Source: CBDCME01 sp965218865
GTDB lineage: Bacteria > Pseudomonadota > Alphaproteobacteria > JAAXGF01
Reading direction: 5' to 3'
DNA: 64,000 nucleotides
Assembly (NCBI GenBank): GCA_965218865.1
Contig: CBDCME010000004.1
Coordinates: 3,925-67,924, forward strand
The notes beneath the pieces were generated by a model, which was given only the letters and a program-made list of their open reading frames with translations, did no database searches and had not been told where the DNA came from. Position numbers and translations under genes: made by a program. Each line of letters opens with the position of its first letter. The stretch's first letter is position 1. Positions 27,469-37,336 of the stretch are shown in pieces.

Positions 27469-30400
27469 TTACGTCGTCGGCCGCACCCGAAGTTTTTTCA
27501 GGGCCCGGTCGATCCAAACGGCGGTGAGCTTTTCTTGCACCTGGTTTTGCGCCAGGCGGGCCCGAAGCTGCCCGAAATCGACGCGATCCAAGGGCTGGTC
27601 CTGGCAGTAGCAGGAATAAACCGGCGCCATCGGGGACCCCGTCTCAGGGTCCCGGTGAGGTTGAAGGCACTGGGCGCAAATTTCCTTGAGCATGCATTGC
27701 ATCGGCGAATTGATGCTGCCGATCGCCAGGTGGTCGGGTTTCAAATGGGCCTTGAGCACTGATTTTCGGGCTGCCTGCACCGCCGCCATCAAGCCATCGG
27801 ATCCGATCGTGATGAGGCGGTCGACGGCGCCGAGGGGAATCGGCTGAGTATCCATTTCCCCGTCGGCGTACGCCTTGAGCGCCGCCACCATGTTGCCGAC
27901 GTAGGCCTTGTCCTGGGGCCGCTCGGGCTGAAAGCCGGGTGCCTCGTCGCAGGCCCAGACGACGACGTCGGCGGCGGCCTCGATTTCGCGTGTCTTGTAG
28001 CGGTCCCGCAGCCTCTTGTAACCGGCGAAATAGAGGACCTTGGTGCCCGCGGCCCGAAACGCGCGGCCGATCGAGAACAGCACGGCGTTGCCCAATCCGC
28101 CGCCAACGAGGAGCACGGTTTCCCTCGGCGGCGTTTCGGTGGGGGTTCCGGTCGGCCCCATGAGCACCACCGGCTCGCCCGGTTTCAGCAGCACGCAAAG
28201 ATCGGACGAACCGCCCATCTCCAGGACGATCACGCCGAGCTGGCCGCTTTCCTTGTCGGCCCAGGCCCCGGTCATGGCCAGTCCCTCCATCGCCAAGGCG
28301 GTGCCATCGGAGTGGGGGGCGCAGAATTCGTAATTCTGCAGCCGGTAGAATTGGCCGGGAAGAAATTTTCGCGCCGCCATCGGAGCCCTAACGGCGACCT
28401 CGACGATCCCTGGCGTGAGTTCCGCGACCGCCACCACGCGGGGCCGCAAAATATCGTCGATCCGGGCGATGAAGCTCGCGTCGTCGTCGCCGCTGGCCGG
28501 TTCGACCTGCCCGAGAAGGCGCGAGATCAACGGATAACCCTGCTTGGCGCTAGCCATCGCCTTGACCACGTTGCCGGCGTAGGAGGGATGGAGATCGCCG
28601 AAGAAACTGAGCGCCCGCCCATCGTCGCGGCGGGACATCAGGACTTGCGGCACCGCGGGCTTGGGGACGGTCTCGGGAGTCACCGGCCGCCCCGCTTCGT
28701 CGATGGCCTGGAAATATCTTCCCGCCGTGGGGAAGTGGTCCGGATCCTCGCGGCCGAGGACCGTGTTGGGAGCGGTCCCGGCGGCGACCAGAATGCTCTT
28801 GGCCGGCATCCGCACCCGCTCGCCGTTGGTCGGCGCGGCACCTTCGGCGGCGGTTTTTTCGAACACGAGGCCGGCGGCATCGCCGATGATGTCGACCTCG
28901 ACGGCGACGGGGGACAGGCATTCGGAAAAGCCGATCCCCTCCTGGAGGGCCTTGTCGACCTCCTCGTGGTTGAGCCTGTAGCTCGGCGAATCGATCAGGC
29001 GGCGACGGTAAACGATGGTCGCGCCGCCCCACGACTGGACCAGCTCGCGGACCCGCGCCGGGCGATTCTCGGCCGCCGCGGCGAGTCGTTCGGCGCGCAG
29101 GGCCCGGGCGTGGTCCAGCATTTCCTCCGCGATCACCGTTTCCTCGGCGCTCCAGCCCGCCCGCACCGCCTCTTCGCCGCGTTCCGCCGCCAGGGTTTCG
29201 AAGCGGCCGAGAAACTTCTCGACCTGGACCGGATAGTACGCCAGGGCCTCGGTCGCGGTATCGATCGCGGTCAAGCCACCGCCGATGACGACCACGGGCA
29301 GACGGATTTGCAGGTTGGCCAGCGATTCGGCCTTGGCCGCGCCGGTGAGTTGGAGGGCCATGAGAAAGTCGGACGCCATCCGTACCCCCCGGGCCAGGGC
29401 ATTGGGCATCTCGACGTAGGTGGGCCGTCCGGCGCCGAGGGCGAGGGCGACATGGTCGAAGCCCAGCTCGAAGGCGTCCTCGGCCGTGATCGTGCCCCCG
29501 AAACGGACGCCACCGAACATGGCGAAAGCTTCCCGGCGCTCGAGCAGGAGCCGAATGACGGTGAGGAAATTCTTGTTCCAGCGAACGGTGATGCCGTATT
29601 CGGCGACGCCGCCGAACCCGGCCATGCGGCGGACGTCGAGTTCCTCGGTCAGATCGGCGAGACGCCTCACCGGCTTGAACGGAACCCTCCGGCCAAGCAT
29701 ATCGAGGCCCGATATTTGCCCTGGCAGGGGCTCGATCTTCAAGCCGTCCACCGCGACCACGGCGTGGCCGTCGTTCAGCAGATGGTGGGCCAGGGTAAAG
29801 CCGGCCGGTCCCAAGCCGGCGACGAGAACCCGGCGGCCGCTGGCCGGCCGCGGCAGGGGACGGGAAAGGTTGAGGGGGTTCCAGCGGCTCAACAGGCTAT
29901 AGATCTCGAACCCCCAGGGCAGATCCAGGACGTCCTTGAGGGTGCGGGTCTCGACTTGGGGAATGTCGACGGGATCCTGCCGTTGGTAGATGCACGACTT
30001 CATGCAGTCGTTGCAGATGCGGTGGCCGGTGGCGGCGGTCATGGCGTTGTCGATGACGACGATCGCGAGCGCGGCGATGGCGAATCCTTGCGCCTTCACC
30101 AGGTTCATCTCGGAGATCTTCTCCTCGAGCGGGCAGCCGGCCAGGGTGACGCCCAAGGAACTCTCGCGAAAGGCGCCGTCGCGCGCCTTCAACCCCTTCG
30201 CACACGAGTCCTTGCCCTGGTTATGGCAAAAGATGCAGTAGTTGGCCGCGTCGAGGGCCCGGGTGAGGTCGAAACCCGGATCGGTTAGGCCGAATCCCTG
30301 ACGCCGGCGCAGGTGGCCTTCCGGCAGCGCCAGCATGGTCACGCCCGCAACGACCCTGGTTTCCACCGGGATCAGGTGCTCGGGCGCGATCTTCCCCGGG

Positions 30401-30963
30401 ACCTTGAAGAGAACCCCGCCGCCATGGCGGGCCCGGCCCTCGACGCCGAGCGTCGCCCAGGCGGCGTACCGCATGGCGATGTCGAGCATCTCGGCGTGTT
30501 TCTCTTCGTCGTCGAGCCACGCCATCACGCGCTCGGCGAAGCGGTGCTCGTCGAGGGCGCCGCCCAGATCAGGCGCCAGCGCCGCCGCCAGCGCCGCCCC
30601 GTCGAAAGACTCCACCTCGGTCGGCTTGTAGGCCTTGACCGCGCGGCGTTGGACGAACAGCCGTTTGCACCGGTACACGGGCGTCAGTTCGGCGTGGGCC
30701 CGCCGCAGGCCTTCGCTCTCGGCTTCGATTCCGAACAGGACGGAGACGAATTCCTCCAGTCGCGGCGCCAGCTCGATGATGAGCTGGGATTCCGCCTTGT
30801 CGGGCAAACCCCGTGGATCGGCGCGGGCCGCCATCAAGCGGCCGTGCAGGTCCGCGTCCGCGGCGGCCAATTCCTCGCAGAAACGCGCGTCGAGACGCGC
30901 CAGGCCCTGGCGGTCGTAGAGATCACGGAAGGTGAATTCGTAGGCGAGGTTCAGGTCGTTCAT
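27469..30963 (-). CDS. Giant NAD(P)H/Fe-S flavoprotein, NfnAB (GltD + PyrK)-like fusion
   Basis: This 1164-residue cytoplasmic protein has an unassigned helical N-terminus (1-235). Next come an Fe-S region with Cys near 243, 246 and 254 (NYCIFCHNQGKDSC) and CNDCMKSCIYQ near 317, and a GltD-like FAD/NAD(P) unit beginning VLVAGLGPAGFTLAHHLL at about 379. The C-terminal part is a PyrK/ferredoxin-reductase-like unit with LVGGGLGNAVLFSIG and a [2Fe-2S] motif CMLKEICAQCLQPH near 1090, followed by YSCYCQDQ. This matches a single-chain version of NfnB plus NfnA, which transfer electrons between NADH, NADPH and ferredoxin. Whether it bifurcates electrons is inference. It is divergently transcribed from ubiD. 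Confidence 0.8.
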   Translation of the reverse strand: MNDLNLAYEFTFRDLYDRQGLARLDARFCEELAAADADLHGRLMAARADPRGLPDKAESQLIIELAPRLEEFVSVLFGIEAESEGLRRAHAELTPVYRCKRLFVQRRAVKAYKPTEVESFDGAALAAALAPDLGGALDEHRFAERVMAWLDDEEKHAEMLDIAMRYAAWATLGVEGRARHGGGVLFKVPGKIAPEHLIPVETRVVAGVTMLALPEGHLRRRQGFGLTDPGFDLTRALDAANYCIFCHNQGKDSCAKGLKARDGAFRESSLGVTLAGCPLEEKISEMNLVKAQGFAIAALAIVVIDNAMTAATGHRICNDCMKSCIYQRQDPVDIPQVETRTLKDVLDLPWGFEIYSLLSRWNPLNLSRPLPRPASGRRVLVAGLGPAGFTLAHHLLNDGHAVVAVDGLKIEPLPGQISGLDMLGRRVPFKPVRRLADLTEELDVRRMAGFGGVAEYGITVRWNKNFLTVIRLLLERREAFAMFGGVRFGGTITAEDAFELGFDHVALALGAGRPTYVEMPNALARGVRMASDFLMALQLTGAAKAESLANLQIRLPVVVIGGGLTAIDTATEALAYYPVQVEKFLGRFETLAAERGEEAVRAGWSAEETVIAEEMLDHARALRAERLAAAAENRPARVRELVQSWGGATIVYRRRLIDSPSYRLNHEEVDKALQEGIGFSECLSPVAVEVDIIGDAAGLVFEKTAAEGAAPTNGERVRMPAKSILVAAGTAPNTVLGREDPDHFPTAGRYFQAIDEAGRPVTPETVPKPAVPQVLMSRRDDGRALSFFGDLHPSYAGNVVKAMASAKQGYPLISRLLGQVEPASGDDDASFIARIDDILRPRVVAVAELTPGIVEVAVRAPMAARKFLPGQFYRLQNYEFCAPHSDGTALAMEGLAMTGAWADKESGQLGVIVLEMGGSSDLCVLLKPGEPVVLMGPTGTPTETPPRETVLLVGGGLGNAVLFSIGRAFRAAGTKVLYFAGYKRLRDRYKTREIEAAADVVVWACDEAPGFQPERPQDKAYVGNMVAALKAYADGEMDTQPIPLGAVDRLITIGSDGLMAAVQAARKSVLKAHLKPDHLAIGSINSPMQCMLKEICAQCLQPHRDPETGSPMAPVYSCYCQDQPLDRVDFGQLRARLAQNQVQEKLTAVWIDRALKKLRVRPTT

Positions 30964-31107
30964 CGAATGTCCTTCGCTAGCCCCTCGGCGTCGGCGATAT
31001 AGCCCGCCCTGACCGGCACCGCAAGGGCGGCTACTTCAACCTTCGGGAACCGCTGCCCGTGGATGGGAGTTCTTGACGTCCGGACCGGCTTCGGGCGACC
31101 CTGGAGC

Positions 31108-32616
31108 ATGGCCTACAACTCCTTGCGTGATTTCATCGCTCGGCTCGAGCAGACGGGGCGCCTCGTGCGGGTCCAATCCGCGGTCTCCCCGGTCCTGGAA
31201 ATGACCGAGATCCAGACCCGCCTTCTGGCCGAGGAAGGGCCCGCGGTCCTTTTCGAAACGGTCGCCGAGGCCGACGGCCGGCGCTACGAGATGCCGGTGC
31301 TGGTCAATCTCTTCGGCACCGTCGAGCGCGTCGCCTGGGGCATGAACCGCGAGCCAAGCGAGCTGCGCGAGATCGGCAAAACCCTGGCCTTCCTCAAACA
31401 ACCCGAGCCTCCGGGCGGCTGGCGCGACGCCCTCGAGATGATGCCGCTGCTCAAGACGGTCATGGCCATGAAACCGCGCCGCGTGCGCGGGGCTCCGTGT
31501 CAACAGGTTGTCCTCCAGGGCGGCGACATCGATCTCGCGCGGTTGCCCATCCAGACCTGTTGGCCCGGAGAGCCGGCGCCGCTGATCACATGGCCCCTGG
31601 TGGTGACCAAGGGGCCCGGCGACGACAAGGCGGACGCCTTCAACCTTGGAATATACCGCATGCAGGTCACCGGCCGCGACACCACCCTGATGCGCTGGCT
31701 CCAACATCGGGGCGGAGCCCAACACCACGCCCGCTGGGCCCGGGAACGGCGCGCGCCGCTGCCCGCGGCGGCCGTCATCGGCGCCGATCCCGGCACCATC
31801 CTGGCCGCCGTGACGCCGGTGCCCGATACCCTATCGGAATATCAGTTTGCTGGCCTTCTGAGGGGCGAAAAGGTCGAACTGGTCGATTGCAAGACCGTGC
31901 CGCTTCGGGTTCCGGCGCAGGCGGAGATCGTGATCGAGGGCGAGGTTTCGCTGGACGCCCATGGCGACGAGGGGCCCTACGGCGACCATACCGGCTACTA
32001 CAACGCGGTGGAACGCTTTCCCATTTTTACCGTCAAGGCCATCACCATGCGGCACGATCCCATCTACCTGAGCACCTTCACCGGACGCCCCCCGGACGAA
32101 CCTTCGGTGCTTGGGGTGGCGCTCAACGAGGTCTTCATTCCCTTGATCGTGCAGCAATTCCCCGAAATCGTCGATTTCTGGCTGCCCCCCGAGGGTTGCT
32201 CCTACCGCATTGCCGTGGTCTCGATGCGCAAGGCCTATCCCGGCCACGCCAAGCGGGTGATGATGGGAGTCTGGTCGTTCTTGCGGCAGTTCGTCTACAC
32301 CAAGTTCATCATCGTCGTCGACGACGACATCGACGCCCGCGACTGGAAGGACGTCATGTGGGCGGTGGCGACGCGGATGGACCCGGCGCGCGACATCACC
32401 GTGGTGACGAACACGCCGATTGACTATCTGGACTTCGCCTCGCCGGAATCGGGCCTCGGCGGCAAGATCGGTCTCGACGCCACCACCAAGCTGGCGCCGG
32501 AAACCAAGCGCCCCTGGGGCCGCAAAATCCGAATGACCGAGGACATCATCGACCTGGTCACCGAGAAGTGGCCGAATTACGGATTGCCGGGCAAGGGCAA
32601 GTCGATCTGGAAATGA
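31108..32616 (+). CDS. ubiD: UbiD-family prenylated-FMN decarboxylase
   Basis: This 502-residue enzyme belongs to the UbiD family, which removes the carboxyl group from 3-polyprenyl-4-hydroxybenzoate in ubiquinone synthesis using prenylated FMN. Recognisable segments are AFNLGIYRMQVTGRDTTLMR, ELVDCKTVPLRVPAQAEIVI, EGPYGDHTGYYN and VVDDDIDARDWKDVMWA; the E-x-R-D-type catalytic network lies in this region. ATG 31108 has GGAG close by; an upstream in-frame start at 31063 is less likely. Length and motifs favour true UbiD, but paralogues act on other aromatic acids. Confidence 0.9.
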   Translation: MAYNSLRDFIARLEQTGRLVRVQSAVSPVLEMTEIQTRLLAEEGPAVLFETVAEADGRRYEMPVLVNLFGTVERVAWGMNREPSELREIGKTLAFLKQPEPPGGWRDALEMMPLLKTVMAMKPRRVRGAPCQQVVLQGGDIDLARLPIQTCWPGEPAPLITWPLVVTKGPGDDKADAFNLGIYRMQVTGRDTTLMRWLQHRGGAQHHARWARERRAPLPAAAVIGADPGTILAAVTPVPDTLSEYQFAGLLRGEKVELVDCKTVPLRVPAQAEIVIEGEVSLDAHGDEGPYGDHTGYYNAVERFPIFTVKAITMRHDPIYLSTFTGRPPDEPSVLGVALNEVFIPLIVQQFPEIVDFWLPPEGCSYRIAVVSMRKAYPGHAKRVMMGVWSFLRQFVYTKFIIVVDDDIDARDWKDVMWAVATRMDPARDITVVTNTPIDYLDFASPESGLGGKIGLDATTKLAPETKRPWGRKIRMTEDIIDLVTEKWPNYGLPGKGKSIWK

Positions 32617-32806
32617 CGTTTTCTCGGGAGCCATCGGCGCCGGCACCGAATGTGCCGCCGCGCCCTCATTAAAGAAGTCATTAACCTTTATACGACAAAA
32701 TAAGTACCGTGCCCCGACCGATAGGATGTGGACGCAGACCCACGCGACGAGAGGCACGGAGGCCGCCGTTTTTTTTCCGGCGGCCAGACAGAGGGGTTTA
32801 TGATAC
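32617..32806. other. Intergenic region with a GC-rich hairpin
   Basis: Short AT-rich stretch (about 32668-32703) that may hold the promoter of the PAS gene, then a perfect hairpin GGCCGCC / GGCGGCC with a T8 loop at 32761-32785. There is no U-tract after it, so it is not a standard terminator. It lies just upstream of the PAS protein ribosome site and may affect its translation. Confidence 0.4.
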
Positions 32807-33364
32807 ATGGACGATTCGTCACCTCGGGACATCGTCTCCGCTACCGATTCTTCGGCAGCCGACACCAACGTGGAAGCATCTCTCAGCGGCAAGGATCGCC
32901 GCAAAACCGAGCGGCTTTTCAGCTACTGGAAAAACCTCCGCGGCGAACGCCCATTTCCGTCCCATTCGGAGATCGATTCCGATTTTATCAGGGGACTTTG
33001 GCCGTACTGTTTCGTGCTCCCGGCGGACGGTGTCGCTAAGCTTGCGTTCGTTTACCTCGGGTGTCGCCTGGGCCAGGGTCAAGGGGTCGCGGCGCCCGAC
33101 GCCGAAGCCGGCGCCATGGAGGTGGCGGCGGTGTTCGATACCGCGCGCGTCCTCTCGCATGTGGTCATCGAGAAGGGCGAAACGGCTCGCGATTCCGGCG
33201 CCTTCGATAATCGTTGGGGGGACGAGATAAAATACCGGACCATCCTGCTTCCCCTCGGCGAGCAGCCCCCGACCGTCGATCATGTCCTCGGTCTGGTCAG
33301 CTATCTGGAGCTGCAGCGGGCCGAAATTCCCGGACTCAAGATTTCCACCCATCTCGATCGCTAA
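32807..33364 (+). CDS. PAS_5-type domain protein
   Basis: This 185-residue soluble protein has the pattern of the alphaproteobacterial PAS_5 family: LFSYWKNLRGERPFPSHSEI near residue 40, then IDSDFIRGLWPYCFVLPA, and a RTILLPLGE strand near the C-terminus. These proteins have a single PAS fold without an attached output domain and no assigned ligand. It stands at the edge of the exopolysaccharide locus but may be unrelated to it. ATG 32807. Confidence 0.75.
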   Translation: MDDSSPRDIVSATDSSAADTNVEASLSGKDRRKTERLFSYWKNLRGERPFPSHSEIDSDFIRGLWPYCFVLPADGVAKLAFVYLGCRLGQGQGVAAPDAEAGAMEVAAVFDTARVLSHVVIEKGETARDSGAFDNRWGDEIKYRTILLPLGEQPPTVDHVLGLVSYLELQRAEIPGLKISTHLDR

Positions 33365-33459
33365 ACGACGACGACGCCGGCCGGAATTTTGGACCTCCGG
33401 TCAAGGCGGGGCCATGATATTTTCGGGTCGCGCGTCCCCGGCCAAGCCCTCGACCACGA

Positions 33460-33890
33460 TCAGGTGGATGGATCGGGAGTTCCGGCGCCACCGGAGCCAA
33501 GCTTTCGGGCCAGGTAATCCAACGATACGCGTTCGATACCGGCCGGCCGGCGGGCCAGCCACCAACAGAAATAGAGGGCGCTCGTAAACACGACAGCGCC
33601 GACGAAAACGCTCTGGGCCAAACCGATGAAAGGCCCCGCCGAGCCGACGTGAAACGCCCTGACGGCAACCACCATCATTCCCGAGGCGACCATGGGACGC
33701 CACACGATACCTCCGATCTGGGCAATCGTCACGACCCCCGATCGCGTCACCGCGTAGAGTAGGACGAAGGCGAAGACCACGCCGACCGCGGTTCGCGTCA
33801 TCGCGATCTCAACCAGTCCCCACTGGATTCCGGCGAATACCAGGGCCGGCACCAAAATCAGGGCCTTGACCCAGGCTAGCAAGGCGTTGT
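33460..33890 (-). pseudogene. Polysaccharide flippase, C-terminal part (interrupted gene)
   Basis: This frame encodes the last three or four membrane helices of a Wzx/MVF-type exporter (LLAWVKALILVPALVFAGI, VVFAFVLLYAVTRSGVV) and ends at 33460. The first codons here (DNALLAWVKA) continue exactly from the protein that breaks off at 39495 (GREKDNA). The 10 bases at 33881-33890 are repeated at 39495-39504. It is thus the 3' piece of one gene split by the composite transposon. Promoter and start are lost to this fragment. Confidence 0.93.
33881..33890. repeat. 10-bp target-site duplication, left copy
   Basis: AAGGCGTTGT, repeated exactly at 39495-39504 on the far side of the composite transposon. 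The length fits ISAs1-type insertion. Confidence 0.92.
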
Positions 33891-35970
33891 CAGGGCTAGT
33901 TTTTTGTCCGCCCAGTGATCAGGGTGAGGTGATCGCGGCGCTGGCCATTTCATTCTCGGTGTGGCAGTGTGCCGGTCATGGCGACGCTGCCGGTCTCGGA
34001 TTCGTCCATTGATTTGCGCGCGGTCACGGTGCGTCCGACCTGGGGCGCGCAGGAGCACCGGCGCTGGGACCGGTTGGTGGAGCAGCACCACTACCTGGCG
34101 TTCCACGGCGTCATCGGCAAGGGCCTGCGCCATGTCGCGGTGCATGGCGAGACCTGGCTCGCACTGATCGGCTGGCAGCCCGGCGCGTTCAAGCTGGGCG
34201 CGCGTGATCGCTGGATCGGGTGGTCGGCCGAGCAGCAGTTCCGGCGTCTGCATCTGATCGCCAACAACTCGCGCTTCGTCATTCTGACGCCTGGCCGAGT
34301 GCCGAACCTGGCCTCCCGTGTGCTGGGGCTGAGCCTGCGGCGGCTGTCTGAGGACATCCAGGCGGTGCACGGATATCCGGCTCTTCTGGCGGAGACGTTC
34401 GTGGACGTCTCGCGATTTGCCGGCACCTGCTACCGCGCGTCGAACTGGCGCTCTCTGGGGCTGACGCGGGGCTTTGCCCGTGAGCCCGGAGGGGCAGCGC
34501 GCTGGCGCCACCACGGTCAGCCCAAGGAGGTCTTCGTGTTCGGACTGACAGACGGCGCCCCCGAGGCGCTGAGCCGTACCGGGATGCCGGCACACTGGAA
34601 CGCCGAGCAGCACACCGAGCCGATGGCCGCGCCCCGGCTGCGCAGCCTGTTCGAGTGTCTGGGTGAGGTGCCCGAGTACCGCCATGCCCGGGGCAAGCGC
34701 TATGCGCTCAACACCATTCTGGTGATCGCCGTCGCCGCCCGGCTTGCCGGATACCGGGGGGTGAACGCGTTCGCCCAGTTCGCCGCCCTGCTCTCCCAGG
34801 AGCAGCTCGAGGCGGTGGGTGCGTTCTGGAGCCCTTCCAAACAGCGCTACACCCCGCCCGCGATCACCACCTTCCACAAGACCCTCACCGCCCTGCCGCC
34901 AGAGACCCTGGACAACGCGATTAGCCAGTGGACCGGCCAGCATGGCAGCGCGCACGCGCCGGTCGCCATGGACGGAAAGGATCTGCGCGGCGCCTCGAAG
35001 CAGACCGAAGACGGGCGCAGGATGATGGTGGCGGCGGTCGAGCACGACACCGGCGTGGTCCTCGGGCAGGTCGAGGTCGACCGCAAGAGCAACGAAATCC
35101 CGGCCGTGCGCGAACTCTCCAGCGGCCTCGACCTCACAGGCCGGATCGTCACCATGGACGCGATGCACGCTCAGCACGAGACCGCGCGCTGCCTGCTCGG
35201 GCGTCGCGCCGACTACGTGATGAGCGCGGTCAAGGACAACCAGGAGATGATCTTCGAAGACCTCAAGGCGATCGACTTCAGCGATGCGCTCTGGCACGAA
35301 ACCGTCGACAAGGGCCATGGCCGCATCGAGCGCCGACGCTGCGCCGTCGTCGACCTCTCCGCTGCCGAGTGGGACGGCTACGCCAACCTCCACGGGCGAC
35401 GCCAGGCCATGCGCATCGAGCGCGAACGCGAGATCCTCAAGACCGGCAAGCGCAGCATCAAGGTGACCTGGAGCCTCACCTCGCTCGGCGCAGAGCGCGC
35501 CGGACCCGAGGAGTTGCTCGAACTGGTGCGCAACCACTGGCATATCGAGAACCGCCTGCACTACGTGCGCGACTTCACCTACGACGAAGACCGATGCCGG
35601 GCCTACGTGCGTCACCTGCCCAGAAATCTCGCCTGCTTGACCAACGCGGCCATCGCCATCGTGCGCTGCGACGGACGCTTCCGTTATCTGCCCGAGGCCA
35701 ACCGGCACTATGCCGCCCGGGCGCAGGAGGCCCTCGACGCGATCATGACCGCGCCCATCGCCTGAGACAGCACGCCTCTCCCCCGGACCGGGACGTGCCG
35801 CCGAGCGGCGCGGGCGGACCGGTGTGCCTGTCGAATCCGAAAACGCCGTCCGGTGGCTTCGAGCAGTCCCCATGACGTCGTCGAGGCAAGCTCGGGGCTC
35901 CCCGAACCCCGTGCACCGAGCACGATCCCACTCATCCCGAACCCTCAACCGCGACTAAAAATTGTTCCTG
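33891..35970 (+). mobile_element. ISAs1-family element with DUF4338, copy 1 (2080 bp)
   Basis: Imperfect terminal repeats: CAGGGCTAGTTTTTTGTC at the left, and CAGGAACAATTTTTAGTC read inward from the right. It carries one transposase gene (33978-35765). Its sequence is essentially identical to copy 2. Confidence 0.92.
33978..35765 (+). CDS. ISAs1-family transposase with N-terminal DUF4338 (DruA-like) domain, copy 1
   Basis: About 595 residues. The N-terminal part (about 15-175) is DUF4338: WGAQEHRRWDRLVEQHHYL, KGLRHVAVHGETWLALIGW, LHLIANNSRFVIL and FVDVSRFAGTCYRASNW. The C-terminal part (about 230-590) is an ISAs1 transposase: LFECLGEVPEYRHARGKRY, then DDE residues in VAMDGKDLRG, IVTMDAMHAQ and HWHIENRLHYVRDFTYDEDR. 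DUF4338 is the domain of DruA in the Druantia anti-phage system. Here it is covalently joined to a transposase and presumably helps recognise DNA ends or targets (inference). An in-frame GTG at 33969 is an alternative start. One residue (Lys in GKRSIKVTW) differs from copy 2. Confidence 0.88.
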   Translation: MATLPVSDSSIDLRAVTVRPTWGAQEHRRWDRLVEQHHYLAFHGVIGKGLRHVAVHGETWLALIGWQPGAFKLGARDRWIGWSAEQQFRRLHLIANNSRFVILTPGRVPNLASRVLGLSLRRLSEDIQAVHGYPALLAETFVDVSRFAGTCYRASNWRSLGLTRGFAREPGGAARWRHHGQPKEVFVFGLTDGAPEALSRTGMPAHWNAEQHTEPMAAPRLRSLFECLGEVPEYRHARGKRYALNTILVIAVAARLAGYRGVNAFAQFAALLSQEQLEAVGAFWSPSKQRYTPPAITTFHKTLTALPPETLDNAISQWTGQHGSAHAPVAMDGKDLRGASKQTEDGRRMMVAAVEHDTGVVLGQVEVDRKSNEIPAVRELSSGLDLTGRIVTMDAMHAQHETARCLLGRRADYVMSAVKDNQEMIFEDLKAIDFSDALWHETVDKGHGRIERRRCAVVDLSAAEWDGYANLHGRRQAMRIEREREILKTGKRSIKVTWSLTSLGAERAGPEELLELVRNHWHIENRLHYVRDFTYDEDRCRAYVRHLPRNLACLTNAAIAIVRCDGRFRYLPEANRHYAARAQEALDAIMTAPIA

Positions 35971-36495
35971 CAGGTAACCCGGCGTCGACGGCCGCGGGTC
36001 GTATTCGAATTCGGCTCGGGGTATTCCACGCTGGTCCTCGCCGAGGCCTTACGGCGCAACAGCAAAGAAAAACAACCGGTATACCTGTATAGCTTCGAAA
36101 CGAAGCCGTCATGGGCGGAACGAACGCGGCACGGGATTACCGACGGCTTGGAAAGTGTTTGCGAGATTCGCGATTGTGGTGTCGAGGTATGCACTCTGGA
36201 AGGGGACAAGGCATACGTGCATACCAACGTGCCGGATGTGGTACCGGACATGATTTATCTCGACGGTCCGGGCTGCGGGGGTGCCGACATCCAGGGCGCG
36301 GCGGATATTCTGCGCTTGGAGAAAAAACTGCCCGAAAGATTCCTCTTGATCGTCGACGGGCGAAAACAGACAGCGCGGTTTCTTTCGCGGCATTTGAAAC
36401 GAACATTCGCGTATTCGGAAGCGCGCGGAATTTTCAATCGGGCCTACCGGCTACGCTTTTTCGACTTCGCGAATGGCGAGACGCGGGACACCTGA
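35971..36495 (+). pseudogene. Class I SAM-dependent methyltransferase-like protein, 5' truncated
   Basis: The cargo begins mid-gene, directly at the IS border. The frame reads VTRRRRPRVVFEFGSGYST, a glycine-rich SAM-binding loop, then a DMIYLDGPG segment and ends at TGA 36495. About 174 codons remain; the N-terminus is missing. The style resembles the small methyltransferases found in surface-polysaccharide clusters. Without a start signal it is unlikely to be expressed as a proper enzyme, unless from a start inside the IS. Confidence 0.7.
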
Positions 36496-36573
36496 GATCG
36501 GACGTCGCAGGTCGACCCATCGTCTTCGAGGGCCGGGCGCAGGTACGAAATAGCTTGATCAAGGGGTAACGGC

Positions 36574-37336
36574 ATGCTGCGGGGCAAGCGCGCGATCGTG
36601 ACCGGATCGACCAGCGGCATCGGTGCCGGTATCGCCCGCGCCCTGGCCGAAGCCGGGTGCCAGGTTCTGTTGAACGGGTTCGGGGACGACGCGGCGATCG
36701 AACGCCAGCGGACCGAGTTGAGCGCGCTGAACGGCCGTGGCCCACCATCCCGCGGATATCTCCCGCCCCGAAGAGATCGTCGCTCTCGTCGCGGCGGCGG
36801 GCTTCGGCGGCATCGATATACTGGTCAACAACGCCGGCGTTCAGCACGTCGCGCCGATCGAGGAATTTCCGGTCGCGCGTTGGGACGCCCTGATGGCGAT
36901 CAATCTTTCGGCCGCGTTTCACACCATTCGGGCCGCCCTCCCCGGCATGAAGCGGCGTGATTGGGGGCGGATCATCAATATCGCCTCCGCCCATGGATTG
37001 GTCGCCTCGGCCGAAAAGGCGGGGTAGCCACGAAATTCGGCCTTGTGGGCCTGACCAAGGTCGTGGCCCTGGAAACCGCTCGAACAGGGATCACCTGCAA
37101 CGCTATTTGCCCCGGCTGGGCACGAACGCCCCTGGTCGAACGCCAACTAGAGGTGCGCGCGGCGCAAGAGGGCGTTTCCCTTGAGCGGGCACGCAAGACC
37201 TATTACGCGAAAAACAACCCTCGATGCGGTTCGTCGAGCCTAATGATATCGGCGCCTTCTCCACCTCTGCGGCGATTCCGCGACCGCCATCACCGGCGCG
37301 ACGTTATCCATCGACGGAGGCTGGACCGCGGGATAA
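36574..37336 (+). pseudogene. bdhA: 3-hydroxybutyrate dehydrogenase (SDR family), multiply frameshifted
   Basis: The N-terminus MLRGKRAIVTGSTSGIGAGI gives the TGxxxGxG cofactor loop; NNAGVQHVAPIEEFP and the WGRIINIASAHGLVAS segment follow in another frame. KFGLVGLTKVVALETA and CNAICPGWARTPLVE are in a third piece, and the end GDSATAITGATLSIDGGWT in yet another, stopping at TAA 37334-37336. Frame changes lie near 36735, 37020, 37215 and 37262. Around 37015-37030 the catalytic YxxxK Tyr region is disrupted. This best matches D-3-hydroxybutyrate dehydrogenase, which oxidises hydroxybutyrate to acetoacetate. It is dead cargo of the composite transposon. Confidence 0.82.

Noticed and set aside
32761..32785. 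Hairpin with T8 loop as terminator of ubiD
   Set aside because: The T-run is in the loop, not after the stem, so it is not a normal terminator.
33876..35948. 690-codon minus-strand open frame, repeated at 37382-39472
   Set aside because: It is antisense to the ISAs1 transposase and open only because of high GC; it has no family features.
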